In this document: piece after piece, positions 25,001 to 34,900 of the stretch
Numbering within the stretch: the stretch's first letter is position 1
How the letters are laid out: every line of letters starts with the position of its first letter
Origin: Helicoverpa zea
Taxonomy: Eukaryota; Arthropoda; Insecta; Lepidoptera; Noctuidae
Reading direction: 5' to 3'
Assembly: GCF_022581195.2 (NCBI RefSeq)
Contig: NC_061469.1
Coordinates: forward strand, 8,736,501 to 8,800,500
Length of the DNA stretch: 64,000 nt
The notes under the pieces: model-generated
Database searches by the model: none
The model's input: the letters and a program-made list of their open reading frames with translations, nothing else
Told to the model about the DNA's origin: nothing
Translations under genes and position numbers: made by a program

Positions 25001-26273
25001 GAGGTAAACACTTTAAAATTCTATTTATACAGCAACTGGATTTACTTAATGGACTATTGAGTATGAGGTAAAAAGTATCAGAATTCCCACGTTGTAGGTA
25101 CCTAGAAGAATTCCCTATGTGTAGTGCAGGAGTTATATAATAATATGTACATACTTCCATTCCCCATCTCTGATAGCTACGAACTCGGAACTGACTGAAA
25201 AATCATTTGATGTTTGTAGGTCCCGGTCGTCATTTGAATCGTTACTGGTTACCAATAGCCAGAAAGTCTGACAACCACTCTTACCAATGAGTATGGGGTT
25301 GCCCGGGTAACTGCTTCAGGATGTCAGATAGCCGCTCCATTTAAAGCATTCGTAGGCAAGTGAACTGGTTGGACTGGAATCTTAACACAGTTGGGAAAAG
25401 ACTAGGCAGATGATGATGACGTCTTGCTCTTAAGTAAACAAAGTATAACCGTGAATGATGCACTGATCATGACAGGCACATATTAAAGAGTTGTCACAAG
25501 TTCCAGCTGAGTGCTAATCATCTGAGATCTACCGAGGAAGTAAACATATCTGACGCATGCCGTTAGTAACGTCAATAAATAGACATTGTTTAGTTTTCTT
25601 TTTATAGATATTGTTTAAATTATTTTTGACGTTCAAATCCACTTTGAGAATTTATTTAATGTCTATCGAAAAGCTGCAAAGTTCAATTTGATAAGTTTGT
25701 CAAGCAAGTCAAGTTCATCAAAAGGTTTTGAATTGTCTTAGTTGAGAAAGTAAGCAGGGGTTTGCCAAGCAATAATCAAATCTCTTTGAATTTTAGATAA
25801 CTCATCTCGCGAGCCTTTTTCACAACTATTTTAGCGGTCGAAATTTAGATAACTATGGTATAGTTTTGTGAAACAGTTTAATTGTATATTATTATGATAA
25901 AAATTTCAAGCCCGGGCTAATCATTTAAAAAAGAATCCCTTAATCGTTCTCTCAATCTCGTTCATATAGCAACTCTATTTCATATCTAGGGTTTAATTTA
26001 ATGTTTTGTACATTTACGGCCAGTTTCTTCATCAAAAGTAAAAGCCAAAGTAAAAGTCAAAGTAATGTCTAAAGTAAAAGTAACGGTCAAATTCATTTTT
26101 TCTTGAAAAAACTAATTTGACCGTTACTTTTACTTTAGACATTACTTTGACTTTTACTTTTGATGAAGAAACTGGCCGTTAGACAGATGAAGTCTGAAAT
26201 GTTTAATTTCAGAAGTAATAAACTTACCAATGAAAAACGAAGCTAGATGACACGATGTAGCATTCACCACCAT
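7006..26273 (-). CDS. Secreted neutral lipase (pancreatic-lipase-like family)
   Basis: Eight minus-strand exons join in phase to 329 codons: 26228-26273, 20984-21083, 19275-19423, 16867-16933, 15925-16112, 14845-15063, 7766-7919 and 7006-7069. The start is MVVNATSCHLASFF, giving a hydrophobic N-terminus typical of a signal peptide. The lipase order is clear: DYNFIAVDW, then the nucleophile elbow GFSLGAE (GxSxG serine), catalytic aspartate in GLDPA, FVDVLHTN, catalytic histidine in CSHVRAW, and a C-terminal SGKMYFKTNGSPPF strand. The triad is complete, so activity is expected. By family knowledge such proteins hydrolyse triglycerides or phospholipids outside the cell, often in the gut. The length matches insect single-domain lipases without a PLAT domain. 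It converges on the MDH paralogue. Introns reach 7 kb and are full of mobile elements. Confidence 0.92.
7070..7765. other. Lipase last intron
   Basis: I see no exon, RNA gene or clear mobile element here. It separates the CSH-containing exon from the final 64-nt exon. Confidence 0.5.
8041..8150. repeat. Dispersed retroelement fragment
   Basis: The stretch 'CATCGTCCCACTGCTGAGCA...GGCCTCCTCTCACACG...GAAGGATTGAGC' is a sequence I recognise as highly repeated in moth genomes, usually as a degenerate retroelement fragment. It is in a lipase intron and has no reading frame of note. Confidence 0.45.
9775..10018. repeat. Two-copy ~122-bp tandem repeat
   Basis: The units at about 9775-9896 and 9897-10018 both read AGTGAAGGTTTGGAG...GACCTGATGATGGAGACCAGA...TTTGGGCTTATATT...TTTGTATTGA, with roughly 85-90% identity by eye. 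They sit inside the long-TIR element next to the hairpin and have no protein-coding sense. Confidence 0.8.
10066..10283. repeat. Near-perfect hairpin, ~95-bp arms
   Basis: The left arm 10066-10161 is mirrored by 10189-10283 with only a few mismatches. The arms include 'AATTAAACCGACTTCCAAAAA' and 'GCATCGGCCTAGAAG' motifs. The loop is about 27 bp. This foldback MITE is nested in the larger long-TIR element. Confidence 0.85.
11455..11832 (+). mobile_element. tRNA-derived SINE family A, copy 1
   Basis: The head contains a pol III A box (TGGTCTAGCTG, 11476) and an exact B box (GGTTCGATTCC, 11519). A conserved ~260-bp body and an (ATC)n tail follow. The 12-bp target duplication ATTCTGCCTGAT lies at 11443-11454 and 11833-11844, proving retroposition. 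A second copy at 29444-29826 is about 95% identical. It lies in a lipase intron. Confidence 0.92.
12003..13599. other. Lipase intron segment without recognisable content
   Basis: Short open frames occur on both strands but none shows a domain, splice context or coding composition I can support. Confidence 0.4.
13600..13900. promoter_or_regulatory. GC-rich patch with CRE-like sites
   Basis: In an AT-rich intron, 13720-13800 is strikingly C/G rich. TGACGTCA palindromes or near-palindromes occur at about 13553 and 13763. This could be an internal promoter or enhancer, or an unrecognised first exon. No start codon with a supported coding exon is seen. Confidence 0.3.
15205..15265 (-). repeat. 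SINE family B tail fragment
   Basis: The plus strand reads ATCATCTGCCTAGCC...GGGATCGGCTTCCA, the reverse complement of the SINE family B 3' end. It is a short truncated copy in a lipase intron. Confidence 0.6.
15775..15905 (-). pseudogene. Tandem partial duplicate of the lipase nucleophile exon
   Basis: This segment repeats most of exon 15925-16112, including GFSLGAEAAGFTGKN and the same donor, with a few substitutions. It lies only about 20 bp further along in transcription. It has no usable acceptor: only about 11 nt separate it from the functional exon's donor, too short for an intron. Reading through from the functional exon meets an in-frame TAG. It is therefore probably an inert duplicate, unless it is an alternative exon joined in another way. 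Confidence 0.75.
17065..17242 (+). mobile_element. Lep1/Helitron-like element
   Basis: The 3' end reads ACCGCGGGCGAAAGCTAGT, the GC-rich hairpin plus CTAG terminus of lepidopteran Helitron-like elements. The body carries 'CTTGACCGATTTGGCTGAAA', typical of the group. It is non-coding and lies in the lipase region. Confidence 0.65.
17845..17965 (+). repeat. Retroelement 3' fragment
   Basis: The text GTCGTGTCAGCCGAAAGAC...CCACTACTGGACAAAGGCCTTCCC matches a widespread moth repeat I recognise, usually a LINE 3' remnant. It has no frame. Confidence 0.45.
22755..22967 (+). mobile_element. Lep1/Helitron-like element
   Basis: It begins with the family's ACTAATATTATAAATGCGAAAG leader and continues with GTCTGTCTGTCTG and AACTGATTTTAATAAAATTTGG. 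It ends GCCGCGGGCGGAAGCTAA, a one-base variant of the usual CTAG terminus. Confidence 0.75.
23521..23751 (-). mobile_element. MITE family 1, copy 2
   Basis: This is a full-length 231-bp inverted-orientation copy of the element at 1937-2167, with the same TATAGTTCGGCC ends. It lies in the large first intron of the lipase gene. Confidence 0.88.
23948..24188 (-). mobile_element. Lep1/Helitron-like element, reverse orientation
   Basis: It starts (plus strand) CTAGCTTTTGCCCGCG, the complement of the CTAG terminus. It ends CATTTATAATATTATAGTTA, the complement of the usual leader. 'ACCAAATTTCACACGAATCGG' matches the copy at 38143-38534. Confidence 0.78.
24573..24748. mobile_element. Probable MITE with CCTTACTTATAAA ends
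   Basis: CCTTACTTATAAA at the left is mirrored by TTTATAAGTAAGG at the right, and a third CTTACTTATAAACGT lies inside. The centre contains the palindrome TAATCACTACTTAAG/CATTAAGTAGTGATTA. No clear target duplication was found. Confidence 0.5.
25195..25425 (+). mobile_element. SINE family B, diverged 5'-truncated copy
   Basis: The sequence 'GTAGGTCCCGGTCGTCATT...GTTGCCCGGGTAACTG...TTAACACAGTTGGGAAAAG...GATGATGATGA' follows the body and (GAT)n tail of the intact SINE at 62903-63301, with many substitutions. The tRNA-like head is missing. Confidence 0.7.
26027..26178. mobile_element. Foldback MITE with TTA target duplication
   Basis: A 152-bp near-perfect hairpin starts CGGCCAGTTTCTTCATCAA, flanked by TTA on both sides (26024-26026 and 26179-26181). 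The arms are made of short AAAGTA/AAAGTC-type units. TTA duplications fit PIF/Harbinger-type insertion. It lies in the lipase first intron, about 50 bp downstream of exon 1. Confidence 0.75.
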
Positions 26274-27639
26274 ATTCCAGGCACAGTAATTTTACAACAA
26301 TAACGATTAAAAACACACTTCAGCACTGAAAACCGTCATCTCAGAACGACGCATTTTCCCGCTTCTACAGCCGAGACGGGATTTCATACAATAGACCCCG
26401 TACAATGCTTTGCAACTCGTTATAAAACCTTTTTACCGGAGAACTTCCCGATTAACCGTATAGAACCGGAGCTTATTAGGTTTTACCGGCTACTGTTGTA
26501 ATACACGGAAATTCAGTCGCATATATACTTATGTGCAATTTTTTTTACGCGAAGATCATACGCGCGTACAGCCACATCAATTCCTTTTTGAGGACGTCCT
26601 CTTTCAGATGTGACCAAAGAGATCGGTATTTGAATATCGAACTGTCTTCACCGAGGTTTATTTGCTAACTGTTTAGTTGTTATACTTAAATTCGACCGCA
26701 GATACCAATGGCAACCATGATTATGCAATCGGTTCTGTAAGACAAAAACACGACGAAATAATCTAGTCGAGCGAATTGATTTTGCCAAGGTATTAGGTTG
26801 ATAATCATTTTAAATAAAATCGGTAAGTGTGGTCTAGATATTTTAAAATGCTTGTCATGATTTATTTCAAAATCATCTTAGCGCGTAGTTTATTTACTTT
26901 GTAGACTTAAGGAAAAAGTGTATCAGTAATCTACAGGCAATTTAACGAAATTGGTTCATTTATTTTTAGCGTTCCTTTCTCATAAGTAACATGACGTAAT
27001 ACTTTTGATTGTCGTATTGTTGCAAGCAGGCTGTTTTAATTTAGTTCCTGACGTTAAGCCAGTAGCGACTCTTCCAGCAAACAAATTAGAGGCCACCACT
27101 GAACGAACTTTTTGTAAGAGAGCTAAACGAAATATTGCTCAGATTATGTTTTCATAGTTAAGTTTTGCTGCAACGATAAATTAATTTAGCTTGTTATACT
27201 TTCATACGTGGATACGAGTATTTTCGGCTACGAACTGAATAAATAGTATTAAGGAGATTTTATCCTTATTCCTATTTCTTTGATCTGAGCTTATTGCTAT
27301 TTGTTTAAGAAGTTTCTTTCGATTCACAACCTTTAAAATAAACTATCGGTCGACAGTTTAGTCTCCCGGAGCTCTTAGCTTATGTTGACCATCTTAAAGT
27401 TAAATTGACGTAGATAATAACAACTTCAGAAGCAGGTTTTACCACAAAGACGTCACAGACGCATAATAATATGGGAAGCCCTTACGAATTTAAAAAGTCA
27501 AACAATATACCGTTAAATATTCAAACCATCTATCCATACCACAATTTAGATACATGCGTGCGTGAGTGACATTGTTGGGAACGCTAGTACGTAGCTTCAC
27601 AGCTGTATACAAGAGATAGATCTAAACTGTGTTCATACC
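26274..27639. other. Lipase 5' flank
   Basis: The lipase 5' leader lies just above 26273 and includes a short upstream frame (ATG at about 26336-26338 on the minus strand, ending within 11 codons). Beyond it I see no gene. The stretch is AT-rich. Confidence 0.4.
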
Positions 27640-27910
27640 TAGGTATATCTTAGACACCAATGACTGTTTCGGATTATCACGTTAAACTGTAGGTCCCGGC
27701 TGTCAACATCCTTGGCAGTCGTTACGGGTAGTGAGAAGCCAGTAAGTCTGACACCAGTATAACCGAGGGGTTTGGGTTGCCCGGGTAACTAGATTGAGGA
27801 GGTCAGATAGGGCAGTCGCTTCTTGTAAAGCACTGGTACTCAGCTACATCCGGTTATACTGGAAACCGACCCCAACATACTTAGGAAAAAAGGGTCGGAG
27901 GATGATGTGT
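27640..27910 (+). mobile_element. SINE family B, 5'-truncated copy
   Basis: It matches the intact SINE from 'TATATCTTAGACACCA' through 'CTGTAGGTCCCGGCTGTCA' and 'GGTTGCCCGGGTAACT' to 'GGAGGATGATG'. The tRNA head is missing. Confidence 0.8.
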
Positions 27911-27921
27911 TCATACCTGTT

Positions 27922-28658
27922 AAAATTAAATTATAAATTTAAAAAAACCCCGACCCAAAAAAAGCACGCAATTATTATGACAAAAGGTTAAAAACGCTAA
28001 ACCCTATAAAAAGCAAAAAATAACTTTTAACACTACGTAAGTACCAACTAAAGCATGTCAGACTAAACTAAATTTTGACGTGTCGGGGGACCGCTCTAAT
28101 TTATTAGCTTAACGTTAGAAGTAATTATAGTTCGGCCATTCAGAGAATGCGTTCCTGACACGTCGCGATTGAACTGACGACGTAACTACATTCATTGATT
28201 ATTGATATAATAATGTTGTTTTAATGCTCCTCAATTGTTAAAACGGTAAACAACCAGCAAAAATATTTTTATCGTAACTGCAACGCCATTGCAAAGTTAC
28301 GTCGTCAGTTCAATCGCGACGTGTCAGGAACGCATTCTCTGAATGGCCGAACTATATATACTACTACATTATATATACTTCTTATAACTTTTTATATAAT
28401 TTTGTTTAGATACGTGTTTTTTATACGACTGTTGTAATTAAGTAGGTATCATTTGATTAATGTAGTATTTTTAAAGGTAAAAAGCGGTCCCCCGACACGT
28501 CAAAATTTAGTTTAGTCTGACATGCTTTAGTTGGTACTTACGTAGTGTTAAAAGTTATTTTTTGCTTTTTATAGGGTTTAGCGTTTTTAACCTTTTGTCA
28601 TAATAATTGCGTGCTTTTTTTGGGTCGGGGTTTTTTTTAAATTTATAATTTAATTTTA
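27922..28658. mobile_element. MITE family 2: ~175-bp inverted arms, interrupted by MITE family 1
   Basis: The left arm 27922-28095 and right arm 28483-28658 are near-perfect inverted repeats. Both contain AAACCCCGACCC, TATTATGACAAAAGG and GACGTGTCGGGGGACCGC. The loop contains the complete MITE family 1 copy 3 at 28136-28356, so the order of insertion is visible. No coding sequence is present. Confidence 0.88.
28136..28356 (+). mobile_element. MITE family 1, copy 3 (nested)
   Basis: This 221-bp copy is intact at both ends and has the same orientation as 1937-2167. It lies in the loop of the MITE family 2 hairpin, so it inserted later. Confidence 0.88.
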
Positions 28659-29282
28659 TTTCATGCTTTTTGTAGGAGCTCCTTAATTTTTCCTTCTTTC
28701 ATTTAATTTCTTTTATTTTAAGATGTGGTCGCTATATGCGATCTCGGCCAAAGGAAGCTGTTTAACAATCCTCATCACAAAGTGGCTCTGGGAGAATTGC
28801 ACAGATTGAGAAACAATAAAGATTAACCTTTGGACATTTTAGACTTTCAGCAAAAATACATATAAATCGGTTTATCCGTTTCATTCCGGCATTCCAGGGT
28901 TTCATCCGCCACATCCTATTTCCAGCATCAGGTTCTAGTCAATTAGAAAAATGAAGAGAACTGGTCAAGACAAATTCAACGAGCCCAAACTCGATGGGTT
29001 TACTAAAGGGCAGTTCAGGGTTACGTATCCAATCTTCGTGTCCTAACAGCAGACCAGCTCAGTGGTTCCAGAAGACATTAGTGTTTCAAAATTCTGATCC
29101 CACATATGCTTGCAAGTAAACTGAGCGTGTAACATTCCTATCACACCTAACAAACGAGCTGATGACCTTGAAGACCTGAACCGATTTCCACCAAACATAG
29201 CTAAGAACACTCCTGAATGACATTCCTTTCAAACAAAAAAAGTCGCATTACAATCGGATCATCCGTTTGGGAGCTACGATGC

Positions 29283-29330
<48 letters not shown>

Positions 29331-29370
29331 TCAAACTTATAACACCCCGTCGTTTTTGCGTCGGGGGTTA
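28659..29370. repeat. Repeat-rich flank with (CA)n microsatellite
   Basis: This continues from the MITE family 2 arm. It contains an (AC) dinucleotide run at about 29287-29324 and ends with CCCCGTCGTTTTTGCGTCGGGGGTTAAAAA. The wording is typical of a degenerate moth repeat. I cannot assign a family and see no gene. Confidence 0.4.
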
Positions 29371-29443
29371 AAAACAAATGAAATCAGGTGAAAATTCTAT
29401 ACACTATAGGTGCAACGGTTACATACATTGTATGTTAAGATGC

Positions 29444-29826
29444 CTCGATGCCTCTGCTGGCAACTGCCTCGTTGGTCTAGTTGTCGCAAGTGTGGCTGCT
29501 GAGCACGAGGTCTCGGGTTCGATTCCCGAGTCGGGCCGAAATCGCTTTGTGGGTTTTAGGAGACTTTCACAAAGCAGCCCGAAGCCTGGAAGTTGGTGAT
29601 TGATTCACCCGTGCATCGGAGAGCACGTAAATGTCGGTCCTGCGCCTGATCTCTTTCCGGTCGTGTCGGATTGCCGTCCCATCGGGCTATGAGAGTGAAG
29701 GAATAGGGAGTGCACCTGTGTCTGCGCAATTTCTTGTGCACTATAATATGTCCTGCGCAGTTGGCTAATCTCCTTACATGAGAACAGCCGCCGTAGCCGA
29801 TAATCGGCTAGGAGGACATCATCATC
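29444..29826 (+). mobile_element. tRNA-derived SINE family A, copy 2
   Basis: It has the same head (A and B boxes), body and (ATC)n tail as 11455-11832. The 12-bp target duplication ATGTTAAGATGC is at 29432-29443 and 29827-29838. Confidence 0.92.
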
Positions 29827-29838
29827 ATGTTAAGATGC

Positions 29839-31925
29839 ATATAACTACGGTAACCGATCTCCGAGCCCTGCAGTTAATTAAACCGTGGTTAGATCCATTC
29901 TGGGTAAGCCGACAGTGACTTCATTAAGCTCAGCGTGGATCAACTGTGTCGCAAATAAATACGGTAGTTCCTACTAATAATAGTATTGTACTTTTTAGAT
30001 TGAATTTGTGTTACGTAAACATACTATAAAGATCGTAAGATTGCTTATCTGATCTATATACCTCTAATTAATACGTTCAGTGAATTGCGGTTGTTAAAAT
30101 TGTGTGATATTTTTTTTGTGTTACACATGTTTCCTTAATTGTGTAATCTTGCTGCGAATTCTATGCAGTTTTGAGATTCGTATCTCTATGGTAGTAAAAA
30201 TGTTGTATGTGTGTTTATTCCTTAACTCAGTGCAGTCAGTCGTAGCGTAGAATAATGCACAGCAAAGCACTTATAAAGACATTAGAATAATGCAATCATC
30301 AGTGGGTAATTAAACATTTATATTCCTATCAGACTGAGTCTATTAACGTGCTGAAAATATAAAATCACTCATCCTTAAGGGTGTGTTTCTATCAAAGCTA
30401 AATATATAAACGCACAAACAGGCGGTGCTGAATAAAAAGAAGACTACGAGAATATTTACCAGCTTTATTTTCCAAAGGGATAAAGTCACGGTGATACTTT
30501 TATCCAGCAGTGAAAACGCACTCTAATTGCAAGAGTCGTCGTTCTTCACATTTTTTATAGCAATTAAAACCAGCAAGAGTAAGTTATGCGAGTAGAGAAG
30601 ATTAATTTTAATGTATCTCGTAATGACTTTGAATTCATGCCAAGTTTTGCTTAAGGGTAGGCGTTACTTGGACCACTAAGATATTATCCGATTTCGTTTC
30701 AGATTGAGATCTTGTAACCTTATTTTGATGTAAAATGGAGTTCAGATATCTAGCTTTTTATACGAAGACTAGCCCTTTTCTATGTAATTAGGGCGTAGGC
30801 ACAGTGCTTGGATGATAAGTCTAGCCACCAAGACTATGTCTCCAGGACTACCTGGTCACCTATTAGCATTCCAAATTTCATTTCAATCGTTTCAGCTATT
30901 TCATAACAAAAGCACACTCGTGCATTTTTGTACATTGTAAGTAATGATAGCAAAAATTCAATCATTGCAATGATCCTCTAGTATACCAATCTCTTATGTA
31001 ATGGAAATACATTAATCATATGCCTACTGTTATGTTTGAATAATACTCGATACGTATAACGTATTCCTCTCATAAGATCACGATGACCGTGGCCGTGAAT
31101 GTAATTGATATGCAATGTACACATAGCTGCATTCGTGCACTATGATTCCGGGTCAGTCATAGATCAATTATAGGATCATTTCCCTATTGGATTTTTAAGA
31201 AACCTCTTAGACGATTATTGTTTCGAAAAAGAACACCTTCTCTGTAGTACAGTATCATTTAATCTATAGTTTTGATTTTTTATGAGGTAAGTAGGTTCAT
31301 TGTGGAGAAATACTGGCTCCCTCAATTACGTTATATATTTTGTTAAATACAATTTTGTTTGCATATTCATAATTATGTAAAAGACCCACTTATTTTATAC
31401 ATATTTTGGTAAACAATAGAATAATAAACAGATCGTCCATTACTGATAGTGTCACAACCAGATTTAGTACACAACTATGTACATACAATGTAATTTAGGC
31501 ATCACGTTTTAGAACGTATGAATTTAAATTTGCATCAATTAACCTTTAAGAATATGGTTAAAATATTAAAATAGGAAGTGAAGGAGAACTTAATTTTGTA
31601 CATGAACAATCCCGACTGTACCTACATATTTGTTTCTTGAAAATACAATTTCATAATAGGCTCAGTAAATACATAGGTAGGTATTCGTGCCCCCTTTCTT
31701 GACACCTAATTGGAAACCTGTAAATAATAATGTAACCAAACGATTTTATTCTTTTTCCCCAACAGCATTTTTAACGTTAAAAAAAAACTTTAGAATAAGC
31801 TGTCATCTTACATAGGTACACTTAACGTTTTAACGGAACCATCAAACAACGTAAAAACTTTTAAGTCAGGTATGCATATTTTAAGACAGAGGCATATTTT
31901 TAAAAGCCTATCTCTCTTGTTTCAG
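29839..31925. other. Interval without recognised gene
   Basis: This AT-rich sequence lies before the first visible RING-protein exon. It may hold that gene's 5' exon(s) and promoter, but I could not place an exon with a matching phase-0 donor. Confidence 0.4.
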
Positions 31926-34900
31926 GACAAATTGCTCAATAAACTGGAAGAAAATGAACCGGAACTCGCCTCTTCGCCTGATGAAGAAGTAAGTGTATAG
32001 CCACAAGTAGCAGCTTCCTTGAGTTAATATACCTAATATGAAAAGATAAGACTTTACCCCTAGCTATACCTAAATCTGTATAACATATTCTAAGAAACAA
32101 TAGAGCTTTTAAAATTTCTGAGTCTTTTCGAGGAAGATTCCAATAACAGTTTAGATACCTACATAAATAATTTTACCTACTATATACTTAATTGCGCACA
32201 AAAAATGCATTGGCTAATTTTCATAACGTCATAATATGCTTTATCTCGTAGGTATATACTTTAATGTGTTATACAAAACACAATATAGTAAACAAGTAGG
32301 AACTGAAACCTGAAAAATATGCAAGCCTTTAAAATTAACTCCAGAATAAGGTACTGTAGCGCGTGGTGCGCCAGGAACCGGGGATCCTCAGGATATTAAA
32401 TTAAAACATTCAATAATAACTTTAACTTTGCGTTTATTCGCTGACTCGGGGGTGAAGTCACACACTTCAATATATAAAAACTATTCTATTTCTATTTATA
32501 TCATTGTCCGGCCAGTATCAATTACAATTAATAAAACCTACTTCTAATCTACTTCAGTACTACATCTCTACATCAGCTACGCCCTTAGGATAAAGTTGAA
32601 CTTTATCTCAAAAGCGCAGCTTTAGGCGGACAATCATATAAATGTTACCTGCCTAAACCTATCAGAACTTTACCTACGCACGGAATTAACAATAACACGT
32701 CCCTTACAATGGGATAGTTAACGATAACATGCGTAGTCAATGATTTAATTGTGCCATGTTGCACCACAATAACGCACGTTAGCATTAACTCGCACGCAAC
32801 AAAAACCGTGCGAAAAAGTTGCGTGGCGTGTTGCTAACAGCAAAGGATATTCAAAGTGAACACCCGTCCTGAAGGGATTACTTTTCAAGCGAAGAAAAAC
32901 TCTGTATTGACAACTTATAACTTCGCCGGACGCTAACGTGTCAGATGAAGGGATAAGTCACCGTTATCAAAGTTTCTCACCTATCGTGTAATTAAACATC
33001 TTACCCAATAATTATTTTTTACAATTTAAAAATGTAAATTATATGCTGGAAAATAAATAAATACCAAAAGAATGCTAATTCAAAAGCATTTTAGAGCAAA
33101 CATTTTAGTAGTATTGACAGCACTTTCAGTTAAGTTGTTACTTAGTTAAATTTTGAATTACACGTAAGTTTCATATAAAACACGATCGGTAGATACCTGC
33201 GAACTTACAGGCTTGATTAACAGAGGAACGTTTACCTAGATGAAACAAAAGATATTCTTAATCAAGTTTCTCATCCTACTGGAACGAGGTTCATTAATGC
33301 AGCGAGATTAAACCTGAATTAGCAACATTTTTGGGTTTCATTAACTTTTTAATACCACGCCGTGGGCTTTTCTGCAGCGTTACATTTTCATATTTTTGTT
33401 TACGCCCCACTTTCCTCACATCCTGCTATATCGCAATGCGGCAGAGGGAACAACTTATTTCTACTACCTATCTAGTATTTTGCTATGGCTTCATGTGGGG
33501 AAAATAAAAAATGTTCAGACAAATCTTCATTCATCGAACCCGGCCGAAGTCCAAATCAAATACTACCTCTATGGTTCTGCCAAGATAAAGGCTGAGAATG
33601 AACGCCTGAAAGAAGTTCATTACTCTTTGCGATGTTAATGGACTTAGGGACGAATTGCAAACTCAGTCCGAGTTCACATTTAAGTTTCTTACATAGATAA
33701 GTAACAAGTAGTTTTACCAAAAAAATCACTCTATCTATTGGTGAAAATCGCATGGGAATTCGTGCAGATGCATTCGTGCATCACGCACGTAGTAGGTACC
33801 TAGGTTCTTTATATTGCAGGCACCTGTTCGGTTTTAACAATCATAAGACAATGTGAAGATCATAAAATTTTAAGTCTGACACTTAATTTGACATTGAAAC
33901 AGCAACTTTAGGTAATCTCTAATCGGAAACAAGTGAAAGTTAGAAACGGTGAACAATGAGTGGTTCCGGCGCAAACAGCTGACGATCGACCTTGGTGCAG
34001 ATCAAGGCGTCTGCTTCAGAACTAATTTCGTAATTTACTTCATTGAAATGTTATTCGATTAATTAATTTAATTTATAATTAATTATCTAGGTATTTTTTA
34101 TACTTTTAGTAGATAAGTCAAGCGCAGATACTGTGCTATCTTTGTCCAAAATTTGAAATATTTAGGTTTTGATAACTTTTTAGATATATAGGAACCTACT
34201 TCTTATAACTTATAACGTAGCCTAAGTATCTATAAATCATTTGTTCCAACGATTTCGTAATAAATTGTCATTCATCTATCTTTCTACAAATCAAATAAGA
34301 TCACGAATCCAATCTAAAGTCAAATCAAGTCTAGATTCTAAATATCCATATATAGTAACCTTGATATTAGATATCTAATAGTTACTTATATCATTTTACG
34401 TTACACAATACACGACATTCCCTTCACCGGAATATTTGAGTCATTATTTTAGCAAGTCCACAGTCCAAGTTATAAAAACAAAAATGAACTTCGAAATTTT
34501 TTTAATATTAGGTCATGCTAATGCAAAACTCAACACAGGCTATTTTAGTGTCCATCATAAGGTGATGGGACCAGGATATCCTTGGCTAAGTCTCCAACGC
34601 ATCCAACAAAATGAAGCCCAGGCATACTTATTTCGCTTCTTCGTAATGCAAGAATTCTATCCGCTCTCTCTTGTACAAACTTTGTTAAGCACATAGGTAG
34701 GTAGTTTGTTCATCAACTAACAAAGCTCTTTTCTACATTTCAGTGTGTAATATGTGTGAACGCGAAGGCGACGATGCAAACGTCGCCATGCGGACACCGG
34801 GTAGTGTGTCGGCGGTGCTTCGTGAAGACCATCCAAATGGCGGTCAGCCAGCGACTGCTGCCGCTGCGGTGCGTCATCTGCCGCGCCAAGATCCTGCGGC

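Noticed and set aside
33396..34696. 80- and 86-codon plus-strand ORFs in the RING gene intron
   Set aside because: They have no domain, no codon-use or splice support, and lie between exons that join in phase without them.
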